From Oreocharis arfaki (taxonomy: Eukaryota > Chordata > Aves > Passeriformes > Paramythiidae), in contig VZRR01010910.1 in the NCBI GenBank assembly GCA_013398015.1, positions 62,001 to 126,000 on the forward strand: DNA of 64,000 nucleotides, written 5' to 3'. A program made the translations under genes and the position numbers. Every line of letters begins with the position of its first letter. Position 1 is the stretch's first letter. Positions 1-64,000 of the stretch are shown here, piece after piece. The notes below the pieces were generated by a model. That model was not told where the DNA came from. It saw only the letters and a list, made by a program, of their open reading frames with translations, and made no database searches.

Positions 1-2460
1 CATGCAATGTGTACATGGCAAGTGAATCAGTGCCCATAAATTAGCAGACCTAAACCACCCAAGCTGGAGTTGGAATGTATAACTAAAGAGCCTTTGCAGC
101 TAGGAGAGAGTGGAGGAGAACTTTCAAGCATAAGAGGAAAAGCAGAATGGATGATAATGATTTAATCTGTAATCCAGGCATGGCCAGGAGGTCAGTGACA
201 AGGGAAGGTCAAATGTGTTTGTGAAAGGAGCAAAGTGCTGATGTAACTGTTGGGCAGCATCAACTTGGTAAGATTCAAGAGCAGAGAACTGGGGGATGGT
301 GTGGGAGAACAGTGACAGTAAACCCTGTCCTTAACACAGAAATGGGAGAAGTGGGACAGAAGGAGATCTGAATTGTGTACACAGAGAAGTAAGGATCATC
401 TTAGAGAATTATTAGAGAGAAAAAACATGGCAAGATCCACTCATCCCCTAAGTACAAAGAACAAGACAGGGAGACCCAGTTAATTCTAGTGCTACAAGAC
501 TGGAAGATTAAGGATGTGATGCTGTGAATAGCAGAAGGGTGTTTAAACACACCAGCGCCCTTGTGGTTCTGAAAGACACAACAGATGCCTCAGATTACAA
601 GCAGAGGTAAAGCTGTGCCCTTAGGTATCAAATCTGAAGCATCCTTTTTTTCTCCACGTGGTGACTGTTACTTAAATAAAAACGGATCCCCTCTCAGAGA
701 ACAGTCAGACTAAAGATAGTAAGTCTAGCAAAGCAAAAGGACATGCAAGGGTCAAACTGAAGACAACAAGCCTCACGGAGAGAAAGGACTTCAGCTTTGG
801 AGAGCTTGCTGCCCTGGGCTTTGCTGCACAGCCTGCTGTGTATCTACAGAACCTGTCAGAGCTGAAGTGCTCACTGCCATGCTGAGTAGCTCCCTAAGCT
901 CCTTTGGCAGCAACCTGACAACAAATAGCACAGTGCCTGGCAGGAGAGTCACCTGGCTGTGCTGTGGAGCTTCTAGAAACCTCTCCTGCCTTTAGCTGCT
1001 GTCATGACAGGACTTGTGAATGAGGTACCTAAGACATGACACACAACTAGCACGCAGAAAGGACTCCCCTGTGCGAAGTCTGACTGAAGAGCATCAAGGC
1101 ACCTGGTGGTAGAAATGCAAAGAAAAACACACAGAAGTTACTAGGATTTTTCTGTAATATTCTTTTTTTTTATATATATATATGTTGTGTGAACAGAACT
1201 GTCCCTCTCTATCAGGCTTTTCTTATTTCATATACCTTCAAATGAAGACTTCTGGGAATGCAGAGTTACCAGTGAGAGATGAAGAAGTAATTTGAACTTG
1301 GTTCATGATTTCCCAGTGTTGGGTAATGTCCCTGCTAATGTTCCATACAGATAACACACTGATCTGAACTATTCGCATTGGAGAATTTCAAGTAAATTAG
1401 ATTAGATTATTTCTTGTCCCTGCATAATGTTTTCTAATAAGAATAAGGATAGTGTAGATACCTATATTGCTGAAATAAGGACTAACTTTGTACCAGTAGA
1501 GACTGAAGAGAATTCTGCCCCAGAAGACTGACAGATTTAACATTCCAATCTACAAATGTCCATTAAAGACAGGTTTGTGACGTGAATCTGATATGCCCTG
1601 ACAACATTTTAAGTCTGATGAACGTTTCTCTGCTAACAGATTCTGTACGTATCTGATGACCTATCACTAATACTAATTTACTTGCAATATGTAAATTAAC
1701 CTGATTAATAAACTAACTGACAGATTCTCCTACTTGACATTTATTATGGAATCAACCTTCACTGGGGATACCTCCAAGAAATGAGGTAACATTTAAAAGA
1801 AAGGACTGAGAAACACCTTAGAGATTATGAGGAAAATCAACTGAAGTATACATTTTATGTAAGCTAAAATGTTTAGTATGATCTTGGAATGCAGAAATAT
1901 GAAAATATTAAGTAGTGGTTTCTCTCACTCTTCACAGGGGTGAAACCATTGTTAGATGCTCCTTATAGATTGTCCTACCCTTACAAAGGAAAGTTTCAAA
2001 AAGGAAGAGAAAAATAAGTGATGATTCAAGGTACAGAAAAATATGGCTGATGAACATATCTCCAATTACATTTATTTACCCTAGAGGTTGGGACACAAGA
2101 AAATTTTGGTTCATAATTTACAAGCCTGGGACATTTCTGATACTGTATTAGCTACGCAAGGACTAGAATTTCCTTGCTTGGAGTATCAAAATCCTAGATA
2201 ATTATATGATTGTAAAAAAGATTCCATTCAGCATTACTGGCCCCCAAAATGTCACTTGCATAAAGATCTAAATTAATCCCAACGGCTTTTACTCTGTGAA
2301 AAAATTGTTTGTAATTTCCCCTTTCCACAGGAAAATTCTTCAGTATTTTTTGGGCTTTCTACATAGGATGCTACATCAGTGGATCTGAGCGGCTTCTAGC
2401 AGTCTATGAAACCATTGCCCTACATCCAACAGTCACTGGAGACAAGGAAATGTTCTTTAC
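1..2460 (-). other. TTBK1 intron after coding exon 10 (partial)
   Basis: I see no further TTBK1 exon, repeat-family match or RNA gene here. It is AT-rich unique-looking intron sequence. It has a short T-run followed by (TA)n at 1163-1183. The missing tail exons must lie further along, outside the window. Confidence 0.6.
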
Positions 2461-53427
<50,967 letters not shown>

Positions 53428-53440
<13 letters not shown>

Positions 53441-53487
53441 TTGCCAGCCAGAGAGTATTTCAGTAGCTCCCAGTTTAAATGAGCCAT
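53428..53487 (-). promoter_or_regulatory. Upstream ORF overlapping the TTBK1 start
   Basis: An ATG five bases into the exon opens a 19-codon reading frame in another frame. It runs across Met1 and stops at TAG, 27 bases before Met14. Its context is T at -3 and G at +4. Such an arrangement can reduce initiation at Met1 and allow re-initiation at Met14, but that effect is inferred. Confidence 0.45.
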
Positions 53488-56400
53488 TTATCTGTGGGGA
53501 AAAAAAGGGGCAGGGGGAACGAATGACAAAATCATTACAGGTCACAATGTAAGTACATGCTGCATTTCCACAGGTTTTGCTCATGACTAAATAAGGACCA
53601 GCCTCTTAGGAAAGAAGGCAAACTCACCTTGCAAACACCTGAGCTCACTCCATGCATAACCTGACAGACACAGCAGTGCTCCAAGTCAGCAGCACAAACT
53701 ACAGGGTGACAATCACCAGCTACACCACGCAGGAGTCCAGTGCTCTTGGGCTTGACAATGCAAGGAGAATCCAACACCAAAGTGTTGCAAGGGCTCTTAT
53801 TGTTACCAGGAGAAAAGGTCTCGCTTTGGCAGAGCAGCTGCTACCTCGGCAGTTTTTATGGCTCGCATTGGATGACATCCAACACAAATCAGAAAGGTTT
53901 GCCAGGTATTGCATTCAATAAGCCTAAAAAGTCTGAATAGGGTAGAAGGTGTGTACAGAGCCAGGGTTACAGACACATCACTGTAATGAACAGATAAGCA
54001 GAGAAGATGGAGATCCTTAGAAAAGGCTTCAGCCAGGTATAAATTAGTCCTCCTCATACCCTATGCACCGTGCTAAAGATGATCAAATTAAAATACAGAG
54101 ATAAGTTGTGCCTGTGGTGTTCATCTTGCCCCTTTTTTCTGCCTTTATATGGAGCTCCAGATAGCCTATGCTGATATTAATTGTAAGGGTTTTTTGTTAT
54201 AAATCTTCTACAAAAATGACTTTCAGAAACACATTAACTTGGCTTTCCTAGAAGAAAATGAATGAGACATGCCTAATAATAGATCTTCCTTAGGTATTTT
54301 ACTGGCTTTAGAAGTAGGCCAGATCTTGGCAATTCTATTGTCCTTCCCCCAAAATATGAATATTTTCCTTTCTAAAAATGAGTGTTACTGTAGCACTCTG
54401 GTTGCAGACTTAGATTAACAACATAAATTCCAAAATTTTTAAAAAGGGTAGAGCTGGTCACTCAACCATCACACTTCTTCAGGTCCAAAAAAAGGAAAAA
54501 AAAGTTACTAGTTAATTATGAGCTCAAGTAGAGAAAAGAACCCATTCCCTAGCAATAAAAGGGCTGAGAGGGAAGGCTAGGAAGTGGCCAGCATGTAGTG
54601 TGCACAAGGAAGCAGCAGACAGAAGTATGTCAAAAGTGCAAGACAAGGGATGATCAAACAAAACATGAACCAGAGATCTCACAGAGATCTTACAAAAATC
54701 TTCACAAAAGAAGATTTCATTCCAGATATAGAAGATAACTACATGAAAAAAAAAGAGCAGCAGACTAACGCAGCAAGAGGGCTGCTGAGAAATGTTCAAT
54801 CCAACATCTGCTAAAGGACAATGAAAATGATAGAAGAGAAATAAGAAAAAAATGGGTATTAAAGAGATTCAGAAGAAAGGTGCTGCAAAATGTTCCAAAT
54901 TCTCACTGAAAGAGTCCTGCATCTGTATGGGGTAGCTGTGCTTTCAATCATCAGGTACTGAAGTAAGAAACTGGAAAGCGAAAGTACCTGCTGTGTTTGG
55001 CAGCACAACATTTGTGCTTCTCCTTCTAATGAGCAAGTGGAATGCCATTCCCAGGCTCCTTTATGCTCACCAGAACACCTGAACTGGCCATCCCTAAGCT
55101 ACCAGTGAGTGCTGAGCACACAACCTCCCCACACATCACCGCAGGAGGCACAGGACAGAGAAGCCCTGCAAAAATCTCCCTTAAGGTTGCCTTTTCTCCT
55201 GGTCTTTAAAGGAAAGTTAGTTAATTACACACTGCCCCAAACTTTCAACATTACAAACATTAACACACAGAAGTAAGTATCCCCTGCCTACTCTTGAAGG
55301 TCTCTTCACATCACTTTAGTGTAAGATTTCAGTCTGGTGACTTGTGGTGGAAAGCAATACCAAGGAATAATTTTAGAGGAGACACTGAGGGTGAAAGCCC
55401 ACGAGCACTCAAAGCCAGGCAAGGTACAATTGCTTTCCCTGGTGCACTATTCCACTTTCCTTTATCAAAATTTTAATACCTGTGTATAAAGATATCATGT
55501 CTGTTATTTAAAGGAATCGGGCTTTGAAACAGAATAAAATCCTCCTGGGCAGTACCACGAATAGCAGCCATTTGGCAATATGGAATTACAGAACTAAGTT
55601 TACAGATACGCTCTGGTACCGCCAGAATAAAGCAGCCAAAGAAAATGCCAATTTAATTATAGTCCAAAACAAATTCCAAGCTGTTTTAGATCACAGTAGC
55701 AGCACAAATCCATACCTTATTCCTGAGGCAGTACAAATACTGTAGAAACATGCTCAGGCCTAAGGGCCAAGCATTACCTACATCCATAGCAAGACCTAAC
55801 ACGTTAACCTAAAAACCCAGGAGCATCACAAGGGGCAAAAGAAGGAATGAAGTTGCCTTTGTGCAGAAACCATCAGCACATCTAAATTATGCTTTTAATT
55901 TATGCATTATTATAATCCCTTCTAAATCAATAAAATGTCATGTAAATATTGTTTGTCCAGCATGAAAGCCTGCAGACAGCACTACACCAGAACTGACTTT
56001 GCTAACAGAAGGCAAGAGGCAAGAGATGGTCTATGGAAGAGCGGTAAGGCACTCCTTCTCCTCCCCAATACAGCAGAGAGCATCATTTCTGCATGTTAAA
56101 TGTCACCCAAGTGTCTTAAAGCCAGACACTGCACCACTCTCTTTACCTCTGAAATGTATCAACCATTGAATATAAAGAGGCATAATTTAAAATACAGTGA
56201 CTGTGAAAACAAGAACTTTCAGTTTGTCTTCTCCTGTAGGAAATGGACAGGATGTCAAGAAATTCTTGTACCCCTGCCCCATGAAGTCGTGCAAGGGAGT
56301 TGAGCAAGCCTAAGATACTCTAAAACTGCCTTCCTAGAAATAGCAAGTGAAGCACAAAAGAAAGCAGCTGAGAAATAAACAACAAAAGGATCAAATTCCA

Positions 56401-56743
56401 ACTCTTGGCCAACCTCAGAATGAAGAAGTGTGAAATCAACTCTTCCATACTGCCATCTCCTTCAGCCAACTATATAAACTTCACAAACATATAAACTTTA
56501 TAGTTTTATAAATTTAACTTCGGCCTTTATAATAAAAGAAATGCAAAACCCACCATGTTCACCAGTTCACTGGAAGTGGCACAAGCAGTCTGAGGAGTCA
56601 TTTTATATGCTTTTCCAGCTTTTATTCTCTATCCTAGATACCCATTCTTGGCCAACTGAGGTTGGAATACTGGCCTAGATGGACCAGTGGTATGACTCAG
56701 TATGGCCTGACCTGTGTTTTGGTGAGGTACTTCCAACAGAAGT

Positions 56744-56763
56744 GTATATATATATAATATATA
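56744..56763. repeat. (TA)n run
   Basis: A short TA dinucleotide repeat with one interruption. Confidence 0.85.
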
Positions 56764-59700
56764 GGTCTCCTTTACCCTCCAAGGAGATCAGAGAACAAAA
56801 AATCAAGAATCAATGGAAAAAGTGTCATATACACAGTCAAATCACCTATCTTACACGGTTCTCTTTCATGCAAGCAAAATTTTAAACAGCTTTATTGCAA
56901 AAAATACTTCCTCATTTTGCAGGATTATAGCACGCTTAAAATTAAACTTAAAAATACCAAACATGCCCTGTGAGAATTCCTAATGAATATATGAGATCTT
57001 TCTTATGTTGGCTTGATTCAGCCTCAGTATACTATGGTTGGAGTGCTCAAAACATAGCCACACTCACAAACATCAAGCTCAAAACCCATCAGACATGAGG
57101 TGGTTATTAAACAGCAGAACAAAGCTGCAGAATTCTGTCTCTCACCACCTTATTAAGGGTCCTGGATAATCTTAAGTGTCTTAATTTCACTGTGGAGGAA
57201 TTGCAATATCCCACTTTATTTCAGGACACATCCTTGCCTCTGGAAGTCTACAAATTAGAACAATTTAGACTGCTGTAACCCACGACCCTCTTTACTTGAC
57301 CAAATTCCCCGCCATGAACCACCTCAGGAGCATTATCCACCTTAAGAGCAGATCCCAGAAGTGTTACGGAACACTGATGTAAACTACAGCTTTTTTTGGG
57401 GTGAGACAAAGTTGGATATCTGCAAAACCAAAAGACGTAACGCAATAAATTGCAGTCTAGAAATCAGATCAATCTCCCTGTCCAACACCTGCATGTAAGG
57501 AACAACCGAAAAATAGTTGTAAAAAGAATTCAAGCGCAATTTAGCTGTTCCCAACAGGAACATGAATGAAACAGATGGGGTGGGGAATAAGATGAGAACA
57601 TAACAAGTTGGACTGAGAATGCTTAAAAGCAAGAAAACAAAAACCAGTGGAGTTTCCAAGTGCCACTGCTCAGCAGCACTAGGGCTCAGTTAATGGCAGC
57701 AGTAGCTGCATGGACTCAGTGTCCCTCACTGTTCTTCCAACATCATCTCCTTCCAACACACAATACCAACTATAAAAATTAAATCACTCACATTGAAGCA
57801 AACAAAAAAGCCCTTAAATCTTTGTATAAATAAGTTGTACCATGCACTAGGCATTCTGTTACCAGGGCAGGAATGCATATGACAGTACAGGAAAGAAGTT
57901 GATTTAAAAAAATACAGTGCACTGGACTAAGAGCCCCTCAGCCCTGGAATACACCATACCTCCTGCTGAACTTGAAACAGCAATGAAAAACAAGTCAGAC
58001 ATTGTTAGGGTAGGTCTAGCAGCAGGACCTTGTAAGGTTCTGAATTGTTCCTTGAAGACACATCTTCCTTCACTGGCTGCCCCTGCTGCAGCAAACCCTG
58101 CTTAGAGAGCAGGCTCCACTCCTATCTGCTGCAGCCTAAAGCCTCCTCCGTGACATATTCTTCTTATAAGCATGGAATGGCATCAGCCTTAGAAATTCTG
58201 GACTTGCTGTTCACAGCATTTCACTTCTGTAAAAATCAAAACATCTAAAGGTGAGGTTGCAAGATGCTGGGACTGTTTTTCATCTTTGAATGGTGTATGA
58301 CCATTAAGGAGTGACTGGGAAAAACAAAAAAAAAGCTGCAATCAAGGCAGACTGCAATCAATCAAGGTCCAGATTCTCTGCCAATACGAGGCTGCACTGA
58401 GCAGAACACACATATTAAACATGATAACAGATGCACCTTGACAGCATTATTATGGCTACCCAGGTGCACAGCCAACTGAATTATCACTGCCTGCGCAGTG
58501 AAAGTAACAGCATAGGACTTGAAATCAAACAAACCCCCCAAACAAACAATACCACACTGCCAGAGACTGCATTCACACACATTACAGAGCAGTCAGACAC
58601 ACCAGTAATTTCTGTGCCAAACCCACCTATCTGCAGGGAGAATCAGCACAGGTAATTATGACAACAAATCATTAGGAACGCACACCAGATAAGCACGCCT
58701 ACACTGCCAGGGGTTTATGTGATCCTGATCCTCCCCAAACACATCTCAGCAGTAAAGTAAAACAATGGGGAGCAGGAGAATTTGAAAGGAAGGTCTATTA
58801 TCTTCCACCAATCTCCTTGACAGAGCTGCTCCAAATTTGAAACAAGCAGAACATTAAATCCAAGACCAGGAAATCCCTCTGATAGCATAACCAGCTCAAC
58901 CTCTACTAATTTAACAGGCAAACATTACGGTTTGCTTACAATGAACATTTAACTGCAGCTTAAGCATATGTACCTGCAAAATCAATATAAATCACTACTG
59001 AAAAGCTTGAGTAGTCTGCTGGCAGTCAAAATAAATATATCTGAATAAAAGCAAGAACTAAACAGAGGTTGTACTTAAGATATCCGACTCAGCCTACACC
59101 TGACACACAGGGACATGTTGTCATCACCTGATCCTGGACCAGAGTGTGACCAAATCCTCAGGTAATGCAAAATGTCCCATCAGGCACATCCTCTCCCTTC
59201 TCTCCGCTTTTGTGCAGAGCCTGTTATTCATCTTCCATCAAATGTGGCCATTCCAAGTCAGTTTTCAGAGTGGTCAACAGGATGTTCCTTGAGTCCTTAC
59301 TCCTGGAGAACGGGATTTTATCTTGAAAAAACAACTCAGGCACACAGCAAACTGATAACATCTGGTACTCAGTGGTCTTGTTATAACCTATTATATCAGG
59401 TTATTAAAAGGCCCACAGCGTGAGATCAATCATTTTAAACCTCCATTCCAGAGAAAGCTGTGCTCATCTTACCCATTCAAAAAAATTTTATGATAGATGC
59501 AGTCACCATAATTATCAAGTATTAAATAAACTTGTCAAAAAGTTATTTAGAGTTTAGGAACATAACAGTAAGTTCCTGATGAGAGGTTGCACAATTTGAT
59601 TCAAATTCTGAAAGACAGGGTATTTTGCTGGGAAAATTCATGTATTTATATATTTGCCATGTAGACCTCATATTACCAAGCACTTTCATAATAAAAATTA

Positions 59701-59939
59701 GCGTAAGTGGGGCAACTGCCACTTGCTGCACTGATGTCATATCAGACTAAATGGGACATTTTTTCAGTCTTCAAGCCCAATGCTGATCATAACAGAGATA
59801 CTATTTGTTATTACACAGAAGAGGTTTCCTGAGACTGGCAGAAACATGAAAAATCGTGCCAACTGTTAGTCACTTAAATCATCCCACTACAGCCCTTCTC
59901 TAACCATTTTCCCATTTTTGTAAGGAACTCTTCCCCCTA

Positions 59940-60414
59940 GTTGGAGCCTGCTCAGGGGAGTAGGTTCATCCTTCCTCTGCTGCCTGCAAATCTGCAGTTT
60001 CATTCTCCGATCTTCCGTCTCACCCCTTTTTTAGTTTGCAGACAGCTGGCCAAGGAAACTTTCCTGTCTGACTGTTCAGGAACCACTCTGGGAGTCACAC
60101 TGGCACCACTGGACTTTTGTGCCTTACAGGCTGTGTTCATCTCGTGCTCTTCGTGCCCCTTGCACGTGCCTCTTGGTAAATGGGGATATCTGGTCTGGGG
60201 TCTTCTCCTGTTTTATTTGAGCTCTACGGAGTCTCTGGACGAGCCAGCCAGCCAACCCTACACATCCCCATACCCTTTGATTGGCAAAGGGGTGGCACCA
60301 GTTCTTGGCCCTTTGCCTGGGCCTCCAGACAGTTCCTGCCATCCAGGGCACAACCTGCAGCTCCCACTGCAGCTTCACATCCAGCTACCTGCACCAGGTG
60401 TGCTCCTCCACAGT
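59940..60414 (-). mobile_element. Possible LTR linked to the pol relic
   Basis: On the minus strand the segment would begin TGTGGAGGAGC. It contains CCAATCAAAGGG and then AATAAA (60212-60217), an order that LTRs can show. It lies downstream of the pol relic on the same strand. I do not recognise the family and see no clean right end, so this is a weak call. Confidence 0.22.
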
Positions 60415-60970
60415 TCTTTCTTTCTCTTAATTAAGAATACCTGCTCATGTAGTAAAAGGAAAAACAAAACAATTTTGAGGTGCTGAACCACTGTCCTTCT
60501 AAAACATTGTTACAAATAACAAACTTAACAGAATTAAAACTAACAAGATTGCCATAGGGTAGAGTCCAAGGTTATAAATTCCCGTGCACAAATATTTAAG
60601 TCATTCCCAATACAAAATCATGAAGGATTCTCAGAAGCCAGTCATCTATCAACTGGTTGATCATCACTACTTGTTTGATGTGAGAATGGCATATGCAAAA
60701 TTCCTTACCTAAATCTTTTAAGAGCAAACTAGGAACACAGTAAAACAGTGCATGGACCTTCCCACAGAGGTTCTAATCCAGATTTCCTGAAGAATGCCTT
60801 AATTAACACTCCACCTCCAGGCTGTATATAATGTACCTGCATTTCAGGTGGAGTGGATGGATACCACTAAGCACCCTTACTCTGCTCTTTGAACTCTTTG
60901 TGCACATAGAAAACATACTGGGTCAAGTGTTCACATCCATCCAGTAAACTGGATGGATGATTTAATTTGG

Positions 60971-61000
60971 TATTTTATTATTATTTTATTATTAATTTAA
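60971..61000 (+). repeat. (ATT)n-rich low-complexity run
   Basis: Imperfect TTATTA units over about 30 bases. Confidence 0.85.
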
Positions 61001-61056
61001 ATTTGGTATTCCCCCCATACAGCTAAACACCTTCCAAAGAGAATTTGTGATTCTTC

Positions 61057-61620
61057 TTATGTTGCTACATAAATTCCTGGAGCCATCCATACCTTTTGTA
61101 CTTGGTTAGCTATTGCCCCTGTTCCCCCTTGGGCTTTATCATGAAACCATCCAGCCAGAGTGATTAAATATTTCTTTGGCAGAATCGGTTTTACCTCAAT
61201 TGTCCCTATTCCATTACCATTTTGGGTTGCTTCCCACTTTTCCCACGGTCTCTCTTCTTCTGTTGAGCAGTCCTTCTTATACATAGTCCTGGGGTCTATC
61301 AAATTTGTTCTTTGCCTCTGGTCACTACCACAACAGCACCTTGTCCCAGAGGCTGTTTGGCCTCAGCCTTTACAGCTGCACTGGGGAGGGTAATTCCTAC
61401 AGATTCCCATAGTGCCTCTTGTGTGGGCTGGGAATGCATCCCAGCAATTTCTGCAGGTAACTGTACTGATTCTAGCAAATTCCATATATCCTCTCCACTA
61501 CACACTCTCTTCCCTGCTGATACGAAAAATCTCCATTCTTTCTGTAAGACTCTTGCTGCATGACCCAACCCAAAAGCACACCAAGAGCCCACACAGATGT
61601 CAACTCATTTTCCTTTGAAA
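61057..61620 (-). pseudogene. Endogenous retrovirus pol relic: RNase H to integrase start
   Basis: This is a fragment of an old retroviral pol gene, broken and inactive. One minus-strand frame (about 61,590-61,300) resembles the second half of a retroviral RNase H: a SWCAFGLGHAARVLQ stretch, EDIWNLLESVQLP, and a decayed end where active copies have GN.LAD. A second frame (about 61,302-61,060) resembles the start of integrase: a KPILPKKYL stretch, WFHDKA, and VWMAPGIY. A stop and a frame change separate the two. Sequence up to about 61,930 may belong to the same element but is unclear. The overall look is gammaretrovirus-like. I see no gag or env. Confidence 0.65.
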
Positions 61621-62098
61621 ATTGTTGGTGCAGCAATGCCTAACAGCTCAAGCTGGTGCCTCTGAGGAAGAGCCTCCAACAAAGGAATCCCTGGGATATT
61701 GCACCCTCACAGTCTGTGCACTGCTTCCAGTGGTGACATTCAGTCTGTGCAAGAACATCCTAGAAAAAGATACAAAAATTCTTGTACATGCAAGCATGAT
61801 CTGTTTCATTTCTTTCTGCACTGCTGTCAGAGTCAGTTTCCAAGGAACAAGGGTGTTACCAAGGTTATGGAGAGCTTTACAAGCTGGTCTGGACTGCCTC
61901 AATAAAAGCCATTTCCACACGCGCTGAGGATGCCATCCAGTTCACAACTGTCAGTATCTGCCTGCACTCTCCCAGAACATGCCAATAATCGCTTCCCATC
62001 CAGGAGTTTTCCTGTCTGTGGAGTTAAGCAGCTCTATGACTGAGGCATGTGCCTTCTCCTTCTGCTATCAGATTTCACATGAGCTTGTTGTGTCAGGG

Positions 62099-62175
62099 AA
62101 AAAACCCTAAAAACCAACAAAACCCCCAATACAAACAATCAAAAACCACACCAATAAAACCCCCAACAAAACTTT
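62099..62175 (+). repeat. A/C-only low-complexity tract
   Basis: About 77 bases made almost only of A and C (CCAACAAAACCCCCAATAC-like units), with few T and no G after the first bases. Confidence 0.8.
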
Positions 62176-64000
62176 AAAATGTGTTCTTCTGGACAGATTC
62201 ATTGTCATAAACCACATTTATACTTTGATCCTTAATTTTCCAGTGCTATGCCAAGTAACTGGATTCTGAGAATTTCCTATTACAGAACACATATGGCCAG
62301 AACTTGTTTATATAAAAAAGCATCATGAACCTTATGCCGTATTTTAATGCAAAAATTATTTTCTATTCATAGCTGTAGTAAAGTACTGGAAAAGTAAATT
62401 TTGAACATGACTTGGTCAGTGCTCATAGCAATTTTTCAAACCTATCTCAACTTGCAATGAGTAATTGTGCATTCTGTGCTCAGCTTGCCAGAGTAAGCTG
62501 GCTCCTGGTGAATGCTTCTAATAATAAATACTCCACAGACAGAACAATTACTGGTTCGAGTCCAGCCTGGGATGTTTGGAAGGGGAAAAAATGTGTATAA
62601 TCTCATCCCAATCAGAAACACAGGCAGCAAGGTTAGAGAATATCTGTTTTGTAAAAGAAGCAACAAGCACACCAGAAATGCCAGCTTCTGAGCTGCCACC
62701 AGACTTGAAAAGAGGCTGCAGGACCTATGCAACCAGACAGCTCTGAGCCCTGGGAACCAGAAGGCTCCTGTCATTTCCCTCACAGAACTGTCACAAGAGT
62801 GACAAACTACTTGACTACCTGCCCTTTGCATTTCCACCTTTTACATTTTCTTTTTTGTCCTGTTGGCTCAGCGGACAAAGCCCCGTAAGCCTCATCTCTG
62901 CTTGAGAAGCAACCACTCCTTATTTCTTCATAGAAATGGGGGACAGCAGAAAGAAAAAAGTGCCTCTTCAACAAAATGCTTCTGAATACAACCAAACCCA
63001 CGCTCAGACATCTATGAATAAGCCACAGAGGTCATGCACACAGAGCAGAGCACTGCTGCAGAGAGAAGCACAGAAAAAAGGGAGGCAATTCTGTCCTTGC
63101 CTACTGGTAAGAGACCGTAGAGTCCAGTAATCCACGCCTCATGCCTACTAAAAATCCTGGATCAGGAGAAAAGGCTGGAAGGTGCCTTCCACCTGGAAAC
63201 TAAACTCTCTAAAATGCACAGAACTTAGCCCACAGAAACCCCAAAAAGCAAGGGAATGTAGTGGAGAAGTACCTCCCTGTTATGAAAATTTAAGGAACTG
63301 AAGGGCTCTGACATTCTAGCTCATCTTCTGCTAGCAGCTGAAGCCTGACAACTGCAAATTAGTTTTTCATGGGTGTTTTCCTTAAGGATGGGACCTGGAA
63401 CAAGAAAGATGGTGGATTCTCTTTTCAGACCAAGGTTGGGCACGTCTAAAAAGGCATGCTTTAGCTACTGTAAACTTTACTAAAAGCAAAAACTCGCAAA
63501 AAAACCCCCCAAAGAACACAAAACTTACCCAAAAATCACATTTTGGGTGCTTAGATGCTAATGAATGAAAGGTAAGACTTAATAGGAGCACTGTTACACC
63601 ATATCACCTACATTACATAAATCCCACAAGACCCCACTGCTGGATCCACAGATTCCTAATTAGCCAATCTAAAGATCTGCCTGAAATGAAGAGAAACATT
63701 TTTCCTCTCTCCTCCCAGCTCTGAACTGGTGTATGTAGGATTCCACCATGGGCTAGTGGGCCACCATGGTTTCGGTGACCTGTACTAGCAGAAAAAACTA
63801 TTCCTCTTCCTAATAAACAAGGGCATTTCCTTGGCTCAGAGCTTCCTGAATTGGTTCATTGTGGGGTCAGTCAAATGCAAGTGGCAGCACAATGGAGGAG
63901 CAGTACCTCAGATCCATTTCAGCTTCAGTCAAGCTGTGCTCTGTGTTTGTCTCCACAGCAGGAAGCTCTTGGCTGCCTGTGAGATCAAAGGATTCAGTCC

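Larger units (their letters stand above)
53492..64000 (-). other. TTBK1 5'-UTR intron (partial), promoter not seen
   Basis: The acceptor in front of coding exon 1 shows that at least one upstream exon exists. I see no CpG-rich promoter or candidate non-coding exon that I can defend. It contains the ERV pol relic (61.1-61.9 kb), a possible LTR (59.9-60.4 kb) and simple repeats. The stretch 53.5-59.9 kb shows nothing recognisable. Confidence 0.6.

Noticed and set aside
59941..60486. 181-residue open frame on the plus strand
   Set aside because: It is proline- and leucine-rich from a GC-rich patch, with no domain. It runs opposite to the possible LTR and is probably chance.
62551..62565. GGTTCGAGTCC, like the T-loop of a tRNA gene
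   Set aside because: No matching A-box, acceptor stem or cloverleaf could be drawn from the preceding 75 bases.
62442..62837. 131-residue open frame on the minus strand
   Set aside because: It has no start context, splice-consistent partner or recognisable domain. It is a chance open frame in intron sequence.

Overview
The window is nuclear DNA from a bird. This rests on several degenerate CR1 LINE copies with the avian-type 3' tail and on two LTRs that resemble an ERVL-like avian family as I remember it. It also rests on a split gene whose exons read as a vertebrate neuronal kinase. I cannot assign a species. I saw no bacterial, organellar or CRISPR features.

One protein-coding gene is supported: TTBK1 (tau-tubulin kinase 1, CK1 group) on the minus strand. 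Ten coding exons run from 53,440 (first ATG) down to 2,461. They join in phase with GT-AG introns and encode 412 residues: the N-terminus, the whole kinase domain and the start of the C-terminal tail. The rest of the long tail lies beyond the low-coordinate edge. The 5' non-coding exon(s) and promoter probably lie beyond 64,000, because the first coding exon is preceded by a splice acceptor at 53,491/53,492 and I find no CpG island or promoter in the last 10.5 kb.

Layout from high to low coordinate, in the gene's reading direction: 64,000-53,492 is 5'-UTR intron with a retroviral pol relic at about 61.1-61.9 kb. Coding exon 1 is at 53.4 kb and exon 2 (glycine loop, catalytic Lys63) at 45.8 kb. 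A 14.2 kb intron follows, holding a CR1 tail, an LTR with a second LTR nested in it, and a 2 kb CR1 with reverse-transcriptase remains. Exons 3-5 lie at 31.4-27.1 kb (HRD and DFG motifs). A 15.5 kb intron holds a plus-strand CR1. Exons 6-8 lie at 11.6-9.1 kb, then comes an intron with an LTR and older LINE relics, and exons 9-10 end at 2.46 kb.

Everything else is intronic sequence: dead transposable elements, simple repeats and unique DNA with no recognisable function. I found no undescribed biological system. The points most worth a second look are the competing start codons in coding exon 1, the clean nested LTR insertion with a 5-bp target duplication, and a run of five frame-neutral exons over the kinase core.
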